DNA of 5,880 nucleotides from Thiomicrospira sp. UBA5634 (lineage in GTDB: Bacteria > Pseudomonadota > Gammaproteobacteria > Thiomicrospirales > Thiomicrospiraceae), in the NCBI GenBank assembly GCA_002421475.1, contig DIJW01000087.1, positions 1-5,880 of the forward strand. Direction: 5' to 3'. The position numbers and the translations under genes were made by a program. The notes under the pieces were generated by a model, which was not told the DNA's origin, ran no database searches, and worked only from the letters and a program-made list of their open reading frames with translations. Below, piece by piece: positions 5,559-5,880 of the stretch. The stretch's first letter is position 1, and each line of letters starts with the position of its first letter.

Positions 5559-5880
5559 TTACCCTTTATTGGTACGACTGAAACGTTTACGATCGTTTTC
5601 AGTGAGGTATTTTTTACGAATACGTACACTTAATGGCGTTACTTCAACCAACTCGTCGTCGTCAATGAACTCTAACGCTTGCTCTAGGGTAAAACGAATT
5701 GGCGGTGTTAATACAATCGCCTCATCCGTACCTGAAGCACGCATGTTGGTTAATTGCTTACCTTTTAACGGGTTAACGGTTAAGTCGTTTTCACGGCTGT
5801 GTAGACCGATAATTTGGCCTTCATACACTTCATCGCCGTGACCGATAAATAAACGACCACGTTCTTGTAAGCTGAACAAG
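5559..5880 (-). CDS. typA: Ribosome-binding translational GTPase TypA/BipA, C-terminal fragment
   Basis: The 3' end of the gene is present, 106 residues to the TAA at 5561-5559; the coding frame continues past the right edge. The first in-window codon, TTG at 5879, is an internal Leu and not a start. Stretches such as [39 protein letters not shown] and [19 protein letters not shown] are almost the same as the C-terminal domain unique to BipA/TypA, which contacts the ribosome. The GTPase and EF-G-like domains lie outside the window. TypA is an elongation-factor-like GTPase that assists 50S assembly and growth under cold and other stress. The end, [19 protein letters not shown], is similar to but a little shorter than the E. 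coli tail. It is followed by pip at 5 nt, so the two form one transcription unit. Confidence 0.95.
   Translation of the reverse strand, partial: LFSLQERGRLFIGHGDEVYEGQIIGLHSRENDLTVNPLKGKQLTNMRASGTDEAIVLTPPIRFTLEQALEFIDDDELVEVTPLSVRIRKKYLTENDRKRFSRTNKG

Noticed and set aside
5428..5841. Plus-strand 137-codon frame crossing the typA-pip junction
   Set aside because: It is antisense to two clearly conserved genes and its translation resembles no protein; it is a shadow frame.
1..5880. CRISPR arrays, tRNA or rRNA genes, insertion sequences, phage genes
   Set aside because: No regularly spaced direct repeats, clover-leaf-like or rRNA sequence, transposase motifs or terminal inverted repeats with target duplications were seen.

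Overview
The window reads as chromosomal DNA of a gammaproteobacterium with moderate, slightly AT-leaning composition. The basis is the near-E. coli-like C-terminus of TypA/BipA, a proteobacterial-type prolyl iminopeptidase directly downstream of it, a RhlE-type DEAD-box helicase start, and a REC-PAS-GGDEF-EAL protein with a stand-alone HPt partner. Genus cannot be fixed from this sequence; a free-living aquatic gammaproteobacterium is a guess only.

Layout. At the left edge (1-83, minus) are the first 27 complete codons of a DEAD-box RNA helicase. A divergent intergenic region (84-281) follows, with a plausible sigma70-like promoter and a strong hairpin in the predicted 5' leader of the next gene. 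A plus-strand gene (282-797) encodes an exported protein that looks like a divergent PEBP (YbhB/YbcL-like) protein. It converges on a four-gene minus-strand operon that ends at 859; a perfect 28-nt palindrome (813-840) lies between the two and probably ends transcription of the operon. In transcription order the operon is: a response regulator with REC, PAS, GGDEF and EAL domains (2432-4513), an HPt protein (2091-2435), a four-helix membrane protein (1479-2075) and a membrane-anchored periplasmic protein (859-1482). Two of its three junctions are 4-nt ATGA overlaps and the third is a 15-nt gap. At the right edge the minus strand carries the 3' part of typA (5559-5880), then pip (4606-5553) only 5 nt after it, closed by a second palindrome (4589-4606) sharing its core with the first.

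How it fits together. The operon looks like a phosphorelay output onto cyclic-di-GMP. The HPt protein could hand phosphate to or from the receiver domain of the GGDEF-EAL protein. That protein has an intact EAL active site, an intact RxxD inhibitory site and an altered GGDEF signature (GSDEF), which suggests that degradation of c-di-GMP dominates. The two uncharacterised envelope proteins are tightly coupled to it and may be its input or its target; that is inference. No histidine kinase lies in the window.

The most unusual non-coding signal is the palindromic core CACCAGGCCTGGTGGT. It occurs three times: inside the PEBP-like gene, in the convergent terminator and at the end of pip. This is compatible with a genome-wide iterated palindrome that is also used in terminators. 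The 5' leader hairpin at 230-259 is a second unexplained signal.
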